From Rhodococcoides trifolii (GTDB taxonomy: Bacteria; Actinomycetota; Actinomycetes; Mycobacteriales; Mycobacteriaceae): DNA of 64,000 bases. Positions 9,383-18,269 of this stretch are shown here, one piece after another. Below the pieces are notes generated by a model that saw nothing but the letters and a program-made list of their open reading frames with translations, was not told where the DNA came from and ran no database searches. The DNA is taken from contig NZ_BMCU01000001.1 of assembly GCF_014635345.1 (NCBI RefSeq), forward strand, positions 744,001 to 808,000. The letters run 5' to 3'. Made by a program: the position numbers and the translations under genes. Numbering within the stretch: position 1 is the first letter of the stretch; each line of letters begins with the position of its first letter.

Positions 9383-9866
9383 GTCTGCGGACGACGTGGT
9401 CTTCGTGGAGTGGGGTGGGCGGTGGCGCACCTTGGCGTTCGGACCGATCTTCTGCGGAATCGCGCTGGTGATCGAATTGCTCACCGGGCCCGTCGTGCAC
9501 TGGATCGGTCTGGCGGTGATCGCCCTGGTGCTGGTCGGTTTCACCTACGTCCAGGTCGTTGCGGCTCGCCGACATGCGACGGTCCGGCTCACCCGCGACA
9601 TGCTGCAGCAGGGAACCGAGGACGTCGACATCGACGAGATCATCACGGTCTTTCCCGAGCCCGATTACGAAAAGACGGGCGGGGATCCGGAGCGGTGGGA
9701 ACTCGCCCGCGCGCTCGGCGAGCTGTCCGGAGTGCCGCGTAAGCGCCACGGCGTCGGCCTGCGGTTGCGCGGCGGGGGTCTGGTGCAGGCGTGGGCGAAG
9801 GACGAGGAGACGTTGCGGGAACGTCTGACCGAGCTGGTCGCGGCGCGCAAGCAGGACTCGGCGTGA
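9375..9866 (+). CDS. Conserved membrane-anchored hypothetical protein (Rv0513-like candidate)
   Basis: 163 residues. The GTG at 9375 was chosen because it overlaps the upstream stop and places two hydrophobic helices at about residues 20-60. The remaining hundred residues are soluble and charged, with TRDMLQQGTEDVDIDEI and a PEPDYEKTGG segment. No catalytic motif is recognised. The next gene starts inside its stop codon. Confidence 0.7.
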   Translation: MTESADDVVFVEWGGRWRTLAFGPIFCGIALVIELLTGPVVHWIGLAVIALVLVGFTYVQVVAARRHATVRLTRDMLQQGTEDVDIDEIITVFPEPDYEKTGGDPERWELARALGELSGVPRKRHGVGLRLRGGGLVQAWAKDEETLRERLTELVAARKQDSA

Positions 9867-10102
9867 GACGACAGATCGCCGCGGCCGAAATTCTGATGGC
9901 GGTGGTTGCCGTCGTCGTCGCCGTCCTCCTGTGGCGTGGCGGAGTTCGCGTCGACAGTTACGGTCCGCTGCTCCCTGGATCGCCCGGATTCACGACGACG
10001 TACTACTCCGGCCCGTGGATCGGCGGGTCGGTGGCCGTTATGGCGCTCGCCGCGCTCCTCGCGTTCGATGCAGCGCGTCGAAACACGCCGAACGAAAACT
10101 GA
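9863..10102 (+). CDS. Small two-helix membrane protein (Rv0514-like)
   Basis: 79 residues from a GTG overlapping the preceding stop (GTGA). Two predicted membrane helices at about residues 5-24 and 52-70 flank an extracytoplasmic loop with GSPGFTTTYYSGPW. Position and size agree with the small membrane protein closing the hemB-side cluster in mycobacteria. Function unknown. Confidence 0.7.
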   Translation: MRRQIAAAEILMAVVAVVVAVLLWRGGVRVDSYGPLLPGSPGFTTTYYSGPWIGGSVAVMALAALLAFDAARRNTPNEN

Positions 10103-10113
10103 TACTCCGACCC

Positions 10114-10140
10114 TGTCTGTTTCGGACTCGGCCATTCGTC
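10114..10140 (+). promoter_or_regulatory. Candidate ECF42-type promoter
   Basis: TGTCTG (10114-10119) and CGTC (10137-10140) are separated by 17 bases. They resemble the TGTCGA / CG(A/T)C promoter elements I recall for ECF42 sigma factors in Streptomyces. The pair precedes the DGPF gene that accompanies this sigma factor, consistent with autoregulation. The match is short. Confidence 0.4.
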
Positions 10141-10189
10141 GTCATGATGTGAGCGCAGCTGCGCACTACACAGCGACGAAGGAGAGACC

Positions 10190-10534
10190 ATGAAGTACAT
10201 GCTTCTGATCAACGCCGACACCTCACCCGGCGCACCCGCCGGCTGCAGCGGACCCGAGGATTGGATGGAGTACGAGAAGGCGATGAAGGACGCCGGGGTG
10301 TTCGTGTCCGGTCATGCGCTGGCCGATCTGACGACGGCCACGGCGGTACGCGTCGACCCAGCCACGGGCGCGCGCACCGTCACGGACGGACCCTACGCGG
10401 AAGCGCACGAGGTACTCGGGGGATACGACGTCATCGATGTCCCCGACCTCGACAGTGCGCTCGACTGGGCCGCCCGCTGCCCCGCCTCGATGGACGGCGG
10501 AGCGGTGATCGTCCGCCCGATCGCCGAATTCTGA
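10190..10534 (+). CDS. DGPF / YCII-related domain protein, ECF42 partner
   Basis: 114 residues, strong ribosome site (GAAGGAGAG). Begins MKYMLLIN and carries the diagnostic TDGPYAEAHEVLGGYDVID segment of the DGPF subgroup of the YCII-like alpha/beta-barrel family. Genes of this group almost always sit next to ECF42 sigma factors, as here (2-base gap). The biochemical role is not established; a dehydrogenase-like or regulatory function has been suggested for the family. Confidence 0.88.
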   Translation: MKYMLLINADTSPGAPAGCSGPEDWMEYEKAMKDAGVFVSGHALADLTTATAVRVDPATGARTVTDGPYAEAHEVLGGYDVIDVPDLDSALDWAARCPASMDGGAVIVRPIAEF

Positions 10535-10536
10535 GT

Positions 10537-11769
10537 GTGCACGCCGGGGAGATAGAGGCGGTCTTCCGAGAGGAGCGTGGGCGGCTGCTGGCGTCGCTCG
10601 TGGCGCAGTACCGCGATTTGGATCTCGCCGAGGACGTCACCTCGGATGCGCTCGAGGCGGCCCTCGTCCACTGGCCGGTGGACGGTGTTCCGTCGCGGCC
10701 GGGTGCGTGGTTGCTGACCGCGGCGCGGCGCAAGGCGCTCGACATTGTTCGTCGGGACACGGTGTACGCCAACAGGATCGCGCAGTTGGCCGTCGACGTC
10801 GAGCGGGCCGACCCGGTCCAGCACGGCGACGAGGTCGACCTGCCCGACGACCGTCTGCAGCTCTTCTTCACCTGCGCCCACCCGGCTCTGGCCGTCGAGG
10901 ATCGGCTCGTTCTGACTCTGCGGTGCTTGGCGGGACTCACCACGCCCGAGGTGGCGAGGGCTCTTCTCCTCACGCCCGCGACGGCGGGGCAGCGCGTCGT
11001 CCGGGCGAAGAAGAAGATTTCGCAGTCTCGAATCCCGTTCCGCGTGCCCGGTGCGGACGAGCTACCCAGTCGGCTGCCGCTGGTGCTCCAGGTCGTGTAT
11101 TCCGTCTTCACCGAGGGATATTCGGCGAGCAGCGGTGAGGATCTGATGCGCATCGACCTGGCCGAGGAGGCCATCGGTCTGGGGCGCGTGCTGCATCGGC
11201 TCATGCCCGATTCGCGGAACGTGAGCGGGCTGCTCGCCCTCATGCTTCTGGTTCACGCCCGGCGCGGCGCGAGGACGGACCCGGACGGCGACGTGGTGCT
11301 GCTGGCCGACCAGGACCGGTCGCTGTGGGATACCGATGCGATTGCGGAGGGCACTGCGTTGGTCGAACGGGCGTTGAACGGTGGTCCGCCCGGCAGGTAC
11401 GCGGTGCAGGCGGCGATTGCGGCTCTGCACGACGAGGCAGCGGACGCCGCGTCGACGGACTGGCCACAGATCGTCGCCCTGTACGAGGTGCTGACGGGTC
11501 TCGCTCCGTCGCCGATCGTCGCGATGAATCATGCTGTGGCAGTGGCCATGTGCGACGGTCCGCAGCGAGGACTGGAACTGCTGGACGAACTGCGGAATCA
11601 GAAGGAGCTGGCACGGTACTACCCGTTCCCCTTGGCTCGGGCCGACTTGCTGCAGAAACTGGGGCGCGACGCGGACGCCGTGGAGGCGTACCGCGTCGCG
11701 CTGGCCTGTGTGGTGTCGACGCCGGTGCGGGAGATGATCGAGCGTCGACTCGCGACCGTCAGGAGGTGA
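10537..11769 (+). CDS. ECF42-group RNA polymerase sigma factor with C-terminal TPR extension
   Basis: About 410 residues from the GTG at 10537. Sigma region 2 covers roughly residues 1-75 (LDLAEDVTSDALEAAL, then PGAWLLTAARRKALDI). Region 4 covers about 110-165 (LTTPEVARALLLTPATAGQRVVRA). A long C-terminal helical/TPR-like extension (about 180-410) follows, the hallmark of ECF42. There is no anti-sigma gene next door, which fits control through the extension rather than by an anti-sigma factor. Its stop overlaps the convergent dehydrogenase stop. Confidence 0.9.
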   Translation: MHAGEIEAVFREERGRLLASLVAQYRDLDLAEDVTSDALEAALVHWPVDGVPSRPGAWLLTAARRKALDIVRRDTVYANRIAQLAVDVERADPVQHGDEVDLPDDRLQLFFTCAHPALAVEDRLVLTLRCLAGLTTPEVARALLLTPATAGQRVVRAKKKISQSRIPFRVPGADELPSRLPLVLQVVYSVFTEGYSASSGEDLMRIDLAEEAIGLGRVLHRLMPDSRNVSGLLALMLLVHARRGARTDPDGDVVLLADQDRSLWDTDAIAEGTALVERALNGGPPGRYAVQAAIAALHDEAADAASTDWPQIVALYEVLTGLAPSPIVAMNHAVAVAMCDGPQRGLELLDELRNQKELARYYPFPLARADLLQKLGRDADAVEAYRVALACVVSTPVREMIERRLATVRR

Positions 11770-13714
11770 CGGATTCCTTGACATCCTCGGGCTCGTCGTC
11801 GGCCAGCATGGCTGCTCCGAGCAACGCCTCGGGAACGCCGAACGCGTCGATCAACGTCTGCGCGTGGGGACGCAGCGTCCGGCAGCGCTCGTTGATGCCG
11901 CGGGTGACGGCCTTTGCCCGCTCGGTGGAGATGTACCGATGCTCCATGAACCACGCCTTGTCCGCGTCGATGACCGACAGCGCGTACAGGTCGCAGACCT
12001 CGCCGAGCAGTTCCTTCGCGTCGTCGTCCTCGCAGTTGTCGATGCCGGCGACGAAGGCTTCGAGGATGATGCGATCGACGTGTGCGGTCGCGGCGTGCAG
12101 GATGTGGTCCTGGACGCTGTTGAACGCCTCGAACTGGCTCATCTTCTTCGACAGGCCGTTCAAACGCTTTGCAGCACTGGAGATCAGGTACTCCTCGCGG
12201 TCCTCGAACATCGAGATCTGAGTGCCGCGGTTGAACAGCGACCCCTCCTCCTCGTTGTCCTGCCGGCTGTCGACGAGGGTCTGAATGATCGGCGCCGCTG
12301 CGGTGCGCTTCTTGACGACGTCACCGACCGTGCTGGCCGCGAACTTGACCCAGTCCGCTGCGCCGAACGAGCGCACGTCGTGGGCGTAGGCGGTGAGCAG
12401 CTCCTTCGCGACGAGCTGCGTGAGCACCACGTTGTCACCCTCGAACGTGGTGAACACGTCCGAGTCCGCCTTGAGTGCGATGAGGCGGTTCTCGGCGAGA
12501 TAGCCTGCGCCACCGCACGCTTCGCGTGATTCCTGAATAGCGCGCGTGGCGTGCCAGGTGTTGGCGGCCTTCAGACCGGCGGCGCGGGACTCGAGTTCGC
12601 GCTGTTCCGTGGCGTCGGGTTCCTCGGCGCTCTGGATGTCGTGCATCTTCGACACCAGCTCGTTCTGCGCGAACTGCAGCGCGAACGACTTCGCGATCAG
12701 CGGGAACAATCGGCGCTGATGAACGAGGTAGTCCATGATGACCACTTCGTCGTCGGAACCCGGTGCGCTGAACTGCTTGCGCTGCTGCGCGTACTTGGTG
12801 GCGATGGTCAGTGCGACACGTGCTGCGGCGCCGGCACTTCCGCCGACGGTGATGCGGCCACGGATGAGCGTGCCGAGCATCGTGAAGAAGCGACGGTTCG
12901 GGTTGTCGATGTCGGAGGAGTAGGTGCCGTCCTCGGCGACGTCGGCAATCTTGTTCAGCATGTTGGTCCGCGGAATTCGGACGTGGTCGAACTTGATGCG
13001 GCCGTTGTCGACGCCGGGCAATCCGCCCTTGTAGCCGATGTCGTAGGTGGTGACGCCCGGCATGTCGTTGCCGAAGTTGGCGTCGCGAATCTGGACGACG
13101 AAACAGTGGACGCCCGCGCTCTCGGGCTCCTCGCCGGGACCGCCCGTGATGAGTTGCGCGAACACCGCCGCGTACTGCGCGGATTCCGCGGCCCCGCCGA
13201 TGTAGTCCTTGCGGGACGACTCGTCGGGGGTGTTGATGACGAATTCCTGCGTCTCGCGGTCGTAGGTCGCGGTGGTGCCGATGGACTGCACGTCGCTGCC
13301 GTGTCCGGTCTCGGACATGGCGAAGCAGCCGAGGGTGTCGAGATCGATGAGGGGCTTGATGAACTCGTCGTGATGCCTCTCGGTGCCGAGGTTCTCGATG
13401 GCGCCCCCGAACAGGCCCCACTGAACGCCGGCCTTGACCATCAGTGACAGGTCGGACATCGCGAGCATTTCGATCATGGTGACCGCGGCGCCGATGTCGC
13501 CCGTGCCGCCTACCGACTTGGCGAAGCCGGATTCAGCTGCCCCTGCCGAGGCCAGGATGCGCATCTGCTCCATGGCCTTGGTCCGCGCGATGGCGGTGTT
13601 GGGCGTGTAGTGCGGGGCGAATTCATGGCGACCGAGCTGTTCGCGCGTCTGGTTACGAACGTCGCGCCAGCGGCCGTCGAGCGTGTTCCTGAGGTGATCC
13701 GCAATGGTTGCCAT
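11759..13714 (-). CDS. Acyl-CoA dehydrogenase / acyl-CoA oxidase-like flavoprotein
   Basis: 651 residues from the ATG at 13714, longer than standard acyl-CoA dehydrogenases (about 380-400). The FAD-binding segment CFAMSETGHGSDVQS lies near residue 135. The C-terminal oxidase-type motif ACGGAGYLAEN is followed by TTFEGDNVVLTQLVAKELL, as in ACOX-family enzymes. It would introduce the alpha-beta double bond in fatty-acyl-CoA. Whether oxygen or ETF is the acceptor cannot be read from sequence. It lies 40 bases downstream of a small hypothetical gene on the same strand. Confidence 0.87.
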   Translation of the reverse strand: MATIADHLRNTLDGRWRDVRNQTREQLGRHEFAPHYTPNTAIARTKAMEQMRILASAGAAESGFAKSVGGTGDIGAAVTMIEMLAMSDLSLMVKAGVQWGLFGGAIENLGTERHHDEFIKPLIDLDTLGCFAMSETGHGSDVQSIGTTATYDRETQEFVINTPDESSRKDYIGGAAESAQYAAVFAQLITGGPGEEPESAGVHCFVVQIRDANFGNDMPGVTTYDIGYKGGLPGVDNGRIKFDHVRIPRTNMLNKIADVAEDGTYSSDIDNPNRRFFTMLGTLIRGRITVGGSAGAAARVALTIATKYAQQRKQFSAPGSDDEVVIMDYLVHQRRLFPLIAKSFALQFAQNELVSKMHDIQSAEEPDATEQRELESRAAGLKAANTWHATRAIQESREACGGAGYLAENRLIALKADSDVFTTFEGDNVVLTQLVAKELLTAYAHDVRSFGAADWVKFAASTVGDVVKKRTAAAPIIQTLVDSRQDNEEEGSLFNRGTQISMFEDREEYLISSAAKRLNGLSKKMSQFEAFNSVQDHILHAATAHVDRIILEAFVAGIDNCEDDDAKELLGEVCDLYALSVIDADKAWFMEHRYISTERAKAVTRGINERCRTLRPHAQTLIDAFGVPEALLGAAMLADDEPEDVKESVTS

Positions 13715-13754
13715 ACTCGACGGTAACCCCTGTGGACCTGCTGTAAACCAATTA

Positions 13755-13961
13755 TCAGCGAGGCCACAGAAATTCATGCGCGACACTACGGATTTTGTGC
13801 CACATCCCACTCGTCGCGTCCATGGTGGCCGCTTGATGCCCGTACGGCCCGTCCTTGAAGAGTGAAGCGCCGTTGTCGGCGATCGCTCGCGACGTGATGG
13901 AGCTGTAGCCGTCGAGTTCGGCGACGAGATGTTCTTTGAAACCCTCCGGCCACGGTGTCAT
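13755..13961 (-). CDS. Small hypothetical protein
   Basis: 68 residues from the ATG at 13961 (MTPWPEGFKEHLV). An upstream extension to 14000 is possible but less likely. The product is soluble with mixed charge and no recognised domain. It sits between the truncated globin and the acyl-CoA oxidase-like gene on the same strand, so it may be co-transcribed with the latter. Support is modest: an open frame with plausible composition. Confidence 0.45.
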   Translation of the reverse strand: MTPWPEGFKEHLVAELDGYSSITSRAIADNGASLFKDGPYGHQAATMDATSGMWHKIRSVAHEFLWPR

Positions 13962-14028
13962 GCACACCAGCGTAATGCCTGCGTTACATCGTGTTAACAC
14001 TTTCGATCAGGCTGATTCGAGCTCTCGC

Positions 14029-14487
14029 TCACGGCTGAAAGGGCGGGGCGACACCCCAGCTCCACTTCGGCACCGGCGCTTGTTGGATCGGTTCCGCTCC
14101 GGGTTGTGAGTTGCTCATCGCGAGACGGGTGCCCCATTCGACGTAGGCGAGCAGCGCCGACCGAAACTCGGGGTCGTCCGGGAGTTCCGCGTCGTCCGCG
14201 GCCACGCTCATCAGTTCGACGAAGCGACGGCGTTGGTCTGCGGTGATGCCGAGGTCGATGTGGTGAGCGAGCATGGTCGCGTATCCACCGTGCTCGCTGG
14301 TGTAGTTCGCCGGCCCGCCGAACACCTCGGCCCACCACACCGTCACGTGCGCTCGGTGCTGCTCGGACACACCGCCGGGAAACATCGGCGCCAGCAGCGC
14401 GTCGTTCTCGACGCGGTCGTAGAAGGCGTCGAGCAGGCGACGCAGTGCGGTGTCGCCGCCGGCCCACTCGTACAACGTCGGTGTCAT
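14029..14487 (-). CDS. Group II truncated hemoglobin-like protein
   Basis: 152 residues from the ATG at 14487. It begins TLYEWAGGDTALRRLL, followed by FYDRVENDALLAPMFPGG and a conserved GGYATMLAHH segment. VEWGTRLA near residue 122 supplies the group II-type Trp of helix G. The family binds heme and small ligands (O2, NO, peroxide). The last 25 residues form a Pro-rich tail (PVPKWSWG) typical of actinobacterial members. The divergent TetR gene starts 41 bases away with a palindrome between them, suggesting direct control. Confidence 0.87.
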   Translation of the reverse strand: MTPTLYEWAGGDTALRRLLDAFYDRVENDALLAPMFPGGVSEQHRAHVTVWWAEVFGGPANYTSEHGGYATMLAHHIDLGITADQRRRFVELMSVAADDAELPDDPEFRSALLAYVEWGTRLAMSNSQPGAEPIQQAPVPKWSWGVAPPFQP

Positions 14488-14497
14488 GATTAAACGG

Positions 14498-14509
14498 TAC
14501 AGAACTGTA
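14498..14509. promoter_or_regulatory. Candidate TetR operator in globin-TetR divergent gap
   Basis: TACAGAACTGTA has 5-bp inverted arms (TACAG/CTGTA) around AA and lies centrally in the 40-base gap between the two divergent start codons. A single repressor dimer there could shut both genes. Confidence 0.5.
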
Positions 14510-14527
14510 TTGATATAGTCCACGACT

Positions 14528-15094
14528 ATGGCGAACAAGAACGGCCGCGCTCGGGACACCTCCATCGACGACCGCATCCTCGCCGTCGCCGCCCGCCATC
14601 TCGCGGAGTTCGGCTACGACGGGATGTCCGTGCACGGTGTCGCCGCGGACGCCGGCACCACCAGGCAGGCGCTGTACAGGCGATGGGCGACGAAGGCGGA
14701 GTTGGCTGCGGCCGTCGTCGCCCAGATTCCTCGTGGCGACGCACCGTCCGACGATGGCGACCCGTTCCTCGACTTGGTCTCCGAACTAGGGGACTTCCGG
14801 TCCGGCGTCTCGCGTCCCGGGCGGATGTCCCTCGTCGGAACCATGCTCCAGGACGGCACCGACGACGACGTCCGGGCGCGGTATCGCGAACGGGTGGTGG
14901 CGCCTCGGCGCGCTCGCATACGGGCGATCCTGGAGCGGGGTGAAGTGGCTGCTGATGCAGACCTCGACATCGTGGTCACCATGGCCACCGGCTCGTGGTA
15001 TGCGAGAGCGCTTGCGGGAGAACCGGTTCCGGATGACTGGGCCGAGCGCACCGCTGCGGCGGTGTGGCGGGCGGCGGGCGGGGTGCCCGCGTAG
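14528..15094 (+). CDS. TetR family transcriptional regulator
   Basis: 188 residues. The N-terminal HTH runs from about residue 14 to 60: [21 protein letters not shown], then [23 protein letters not shown]. The C-terminal ligand domain is divergent. Divergent orientation to the truncated globin with a shared operator-like palindrome makes the globin the likely target. The ligand is unknown. Confidence 0.88.
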   Translation: MANKNGRARDTSIDDRILAVAARHLAEFGYDGMSVHGVAADAGTTRQALYRRWATKAELAAAVVAQIPRGDAPSDDGDPFLDLVSELGDFRSGVSRPGRMSLVGTMLQDGTDDDVRARYRERVVAPRRARIRAILERGEVAADADLDIVVTMATGSWYARALAGEPVPDDWAERTAAAVWRAAGGVPA

Positions 15095-15174
15095 ACACCG
15101 TGCGCGGATCGGTGACCTGCTGGTGCGGGACCGCCGCCGCCCTGCACCCATTCCGAGGACCTACGATCCGCCCC

Positions 15175-15687
15175 ATGCTGATTCGCGATGCCACCACCGC
15201 CGATCTCCCGCAGATCCTCGCGATTCACAACGCCTCCAACGCCTCCATCGCCGAGACCACCGCTATCTGGGACACCGAGCAGGTCGAGCTGAGCGAACGG
15301 CAACAGTGGTTCGACATCCGGCGCGCGTCGGGGCACCCGATCCTGACGGCGGAGATCGACGGCCGGGTGGCGGGGTACGCGTCGTACGGGCAGTGGCGGC
15401 CGAAGACCGGTTACCGGCGGACGGTGGAGAACTCGGTCTACGTCGCGGCGGGTTTCCAGCGCCGCGGGGTGGCGACGGAGCTGATGGTTGCCCTCATCCG
15501 ACGGGCGGCAGATCTGGGTATGCACGTGATGGTGGCGGGCATCGAGTCGTCGAACGGCACGTCGATCCGGCTGCACGAGAAGTTCGGGTTCAGGACGGTC
15601 GGCGTGCTTCCCGAGGTGGGATACAAGTTCGAGCGGTGGCTGGATCTGACGCTTATGCAGCTGGACCTGTCGGAAAACACCCCCTAA
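15175..15687 (+). CDS. GNAT N-acetyltransferase, phosphinothricin acetyltransferase-like
   Basis: 170 residues from the ATG at 15175. Landmarks are [19 protein letters not shown], a [20 protein letters not shown] acetyl-CoA pyrophosphate loop (R/Q-x-x-G-x-A type), and a C-terminal [17 protein letters not shown] segment. This matches the Bar/Pat/MnaT-like subgroup, which acetylates amino-acid analogues and methionine derivatives. The natural substrate cannot be told from sequence. Confidence 0.85.
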   Translation: MLIRDATTADLPQILAIHNASNASIAETTAIWDTEQVELSERQQWFDIRRASGHPILTAEIDGRVAGYASYGQWRPKTGYRRTVENSVYVAAGFQRRGVATELMVALIRRAADLGMHVMVAGIESSNGTSIRLHEKFGFRTVGVLPEVGYKFERWLDLTLMQLDLSENTP

Positions 15688-15722
15688 CGGCCTTCTCAGG
15701 TAGCGGTGAAACACTGGGGTGC

Positions 15723-17018
15723 GTGACTGCCCCCATCTCCGCCGACCTGTTCGAACGCGCGAGCGCCGTGATCCCGGGCGGTGTCAACTCCCCGGTGCGA
15801 GCCTTCCACTCGGTGGGCGGTACGCCCCGGTTCATGTCCTCGGCCACGGGCTACACGCTGACCGACGCCGACGGCAACGACTACGTCGACCTCATCTCCT
15901 CCTGGGGTCCGATGATCCTGGGCCACGCGCATCCCGCAGTGGTCGAGGCGGTTCGCGAAGCAGCTACGCACGGCCTCTCCTTCGGCACGCCGACGCTCGG
16001 GGAGATCGAGCTGGCCGAGGAGATCATCCGACGCGTCGACCCCGTGGATCAGGTGCGACTGGTCAACTCGGGCACCGAAGCCACCATGAGCGCCGTCCGT
16101 CTGGCGCGCGGCTTCACGGGCCGGTCCAAGATCGTCAAGTTCTCCGGCTGCTACCACGGTCACGTCGACGCGCTGCTCGCCGACGCCGGATCGGGCGTCG
16201 CCACGTTGGGCCTGCCCACCACGCCCGGTGTCACCGGAGCGCAGGCTGCCGACACCATCGTGCTTCCGTACAACGACCTCGACGCCGTCGCCAAGGCGTT
16301 CGTCGACTACCCCGGCCAGATCGCCTGCGTCATCACCGAGGCAGCGGCCGGGAACATGGGTGCGGTCGCGCCGCAGCCCGGATACAACGAAGGCCTCAAG
16401 CGTCTGTGTACGGCACACGACGCGCTGCTCATCATGGACGAGGTCATGACGGGCTTTCGCGTCAGCGCAGCGGGTTGGTACGGCATCGACGGAGTGGCCG
16501 GTGACCTGTACACCTTCGGCAAGGTGATGAGCGGCGGGCTTCCGGCCGCGGCGTTCGGCGGTCGCGCCGACGTCATGGCCTACCTCGCACCGGCCGGGCC
16601 GGTGTATCAAGCGGGCACGCTGTCGGGTAACCCGGTGGCCGTTGCCGCGGGCCTCGCGACGCTGAGAAACGCCGATGCGAGCGTCTACGCGGCTCTCGAA
16701 CGGAACTCGACGAGACTGGGATCACTGCTCAGCCAGCATCTCACCACGGCCGGCGTGCCCCACACCGTCCAGTTTGCAGGCACCATGGTGAGTGTGTTCT
16801 TCTCCGAAACCCCCGTGATCGACTACGCAGGCGCCAAGGCTGCCGACACGTGGCGGTTCCCCGCGTTCTTCCACGCGCTGCTGGGGCGTGGGGTCTACCC
16901 ACCGCCGAGTGCGTTCGAAGCATGGTTCGTCTCTGCCGCGCTGGACGACCGCGCGTTCGAGATCATCGACGCAGCGCTTCCGGCTGCCGCCGCGGCAGCA
17001 GCGGGGGCGACGAAATGA
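15723..17018 (+). CDS. hemL: Glutamate-1-semialdehyde 2,1-aminomutase
   Basis: 431 residues from the GTG at 15723. The start was chosen at [14 protein letters not shown], because the longer frame upstream overlaps the GNAT gene. PLP signatures: [20 protein letters not shown], a CYHGH motif, [11 protein letters not shown], and Lys267 in [16 protein letters not shown]. It forms 5-aminolevulinate from the HemA product, so it completes ALA synthesis although it lies 11 kb from hemA. The next gene's ATG overlaps its stop. Confidence 0.97.
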   Translation: MTAPISADLFERASAVIPGGVNSPVRAFHSVGGTPRFMSSATGYTLTDADGNDYVDLISSWGPMILGHAHPAVVEAVREAATHGLSFGTPTLGEIELAEEIIRRVDPVDQVRLVNSGTEATMSAVRLARGFTGRSKIVKFSGCYHGHVDALLADAGSGVATLGLPTTPGVTGAQAADTIVLPYNDLDAVAKAFVDYPGQIACVITEAAAGNMGAVAPQPGYNEGLKRLCTAHDALLIMDEVMTGFRVSAAGWYGIDGVAGDLYTFGKVMSGGLPAAAFGGRADVMAYLAPAGPVYQAGTLSGNPVAVAAGLATLRNADASVYAALERNSTRLGSLLSQHLTTAGVPHTVQFAGTMVSVFFSETPVIDYAGAKAADTWRFPAFFHALLGRGVYPPPSAFEAWFVSAALDDRAFEIIDAALPAAAAAAAGATK

Positions 17019-17665
17019 CCGACGAGCAGCACGCCGAGACTCGCACCATCGTGCACGTCATGCGGCACGGTGAGGTGCACAACCCCAAAGGCATTCTGTA
17101 CGGTCGGCTTCCGTCGTTCCGACTGTCGGTGAAGGGTCAGGCTCAGGCCACGGCTGTCGCCAATACGCTTGCAGCACATGACATCACGCACATCGTCGGG
17201 TCGCCGTTGCAGCGTGCGCAGGAAACCGCCGGACCGATCGCGTCATCGCACGGTCTGCAGATCCACACCGACGAGAACCTCATCGAGGCCGGAAACGAAT
17301 TCGAAGGTCTCAAGGTCGCGGTGGGAGACGGCGCGCTGCGACGCCCACGCCACTGGTGGAAACTGCGTGACCCGTTCACCCCGTCCTGGGGCGAGCCGTA
17401 CCTGCAGATCGCCCACCGAATGCTGGCCGCGGTCAACAACGCTCGCGTTGCGGCAGTCGGGCACGAAGCCGTCTGCGTCAGCCACCAACTGCCGGTCTGG
17501 ACGCTGCGCCGGTTCCTGCAGGGCGACCGCCTCTGGCACGACCCCCGCAGCCGTCAGTGCGGTCTCGCGTCGCTGACCTCGCTCGTCTACCAGGGCGACA
17601 CTCTCGTCGACATCGTGTACTCCGAGCCTGCCGGCGCGTCCGACCCCAGAATCACCGGAGCGTGA
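17015..17665 (+). CDS. Histidine phosphatase (phosphoglycerate mutase-like) family protein
   Basis: 216 residues. The phosphohistidine motif is RHG at residues 17-19 ([17 protein letters not shown]). The second conserved His lies in [12 protein letters not shown]. The family includes small-molecule and protein phosphatases, and the substrate is unknown. It is locked between hemL and the cytochrome c biogenesis genes with a 3-base overlap to hemL, the same place as Rv0525. Confidence 0.9.
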   Translation: MTDEQHAETRTIVHVMRHGEVHNPKGILYGRLPSFRLSVKGQAQATAVANTLAAHDITHIVGSPLQRAQETAGPIASSHGLQIHTDENLIEAGNEFEGLKVAVGDGALRRPRHWWKLRDPFTPSWGEPYLQIAHRMLAAVNNARVAAVGHEAVCVSHQLPVWTLRRFLQGDRLWHDPRSRQCGLASLTSLVYQGDTLVDIVYSEPAGASDPRITGA

Positions 17666-17672
17666 CAGGCGC

Positions 17673-18269
17673 ATGAAAAAGCTTGTCGCCCTTGCTGTCT
17701 GTGCCCTCGCCCTCTCCGGATGCGCGACGGGTACAGACGCGGTCGCCCAGGGCGGCACGTTCGATTTCGTCTCACCCGGCGGCAAGACGTCGATCTTCTA
17801 CGACCCTCCGTCGGACCGCGGAACCGTCGGGAATCTGTCGGGACCGGACTTGATGACGGCGGACAAGACCACGTCGTTGTCGGACTTCGACGGCAAGGTC
17901 GTGGTGCTGAACGTGTGGGGTCAGTGGTGTGGTCCGTGCCGCGGTGAGGCGAACGACCTCGAACAGGTCGCCGAAGCCACGAAAGACCAAGGCGTGCAGT
18001 TCCTCGGGATCAACGTGCGCGACAACCAGCAGGACAAGGCGCAGGATTTCGTCACCGACAACAAGGTGAGTTATCCCTCGATCTACGACCCGCCGATGCG
18101 CACGCTGCTCGCGCTGGGTCAGAACTACCCGACGTCGGTCATCCCGACCACCATCGTGCTCGATCGCGAGCACCGCGTCGCGGCGGTGTTCCTGACCGAA
18201 CTCCTGGCGAGCGACCTCCAGCCCGTCGTCGAACGTGTTGCTGCAGAGAGCAGTTCGACAAATGGGTGA
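17673..18269 (+). CDS. resA: Thioredoxin-like lipoprotein, ResA/CcsX type
   Basis: 198 residues. Lipoprotein signal with a lipobox ending at Cys17 (LALSGCATG). The extracytoplasmic thioredoxin fold has the WCGPC active site in VWGQWCGPCRGEAN, and the cis-Pro appears in SVIPTTIVLD. It reduces the apocytochrome c heme-binding cysteines, receiving electrons from CcdA, whose gene overlaps its end by 8 bases. First gene of the ResA-CcdA-ResB-CcsA module. Confidence 0.93.
   Translation: MKKLVALAVCALALSGCATGTDAVAQGGTFDFVSPGGKTSIFYDPPSDRGTVGNLSGPDLMTADKTTSLSDFDGKVVVLNVWGQWCGPCRGEANDLEQVAEATKDQGVQFLGINVRDNQQDKAQDFVTDNKVSYPSIYDPPMRTLLALGQNYPTSVIPTTIVLDREHRVAAVFLTELLASDLQPVVERVAAESSSTNG

Noticed and set aside
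14940..15722. N-terminal extension of hemL through the TetR/GNAT region
   Set aside because: The frame is open only by chance and overlaps two supported genes; HemL similarity begins at [10 protein letters not shown].
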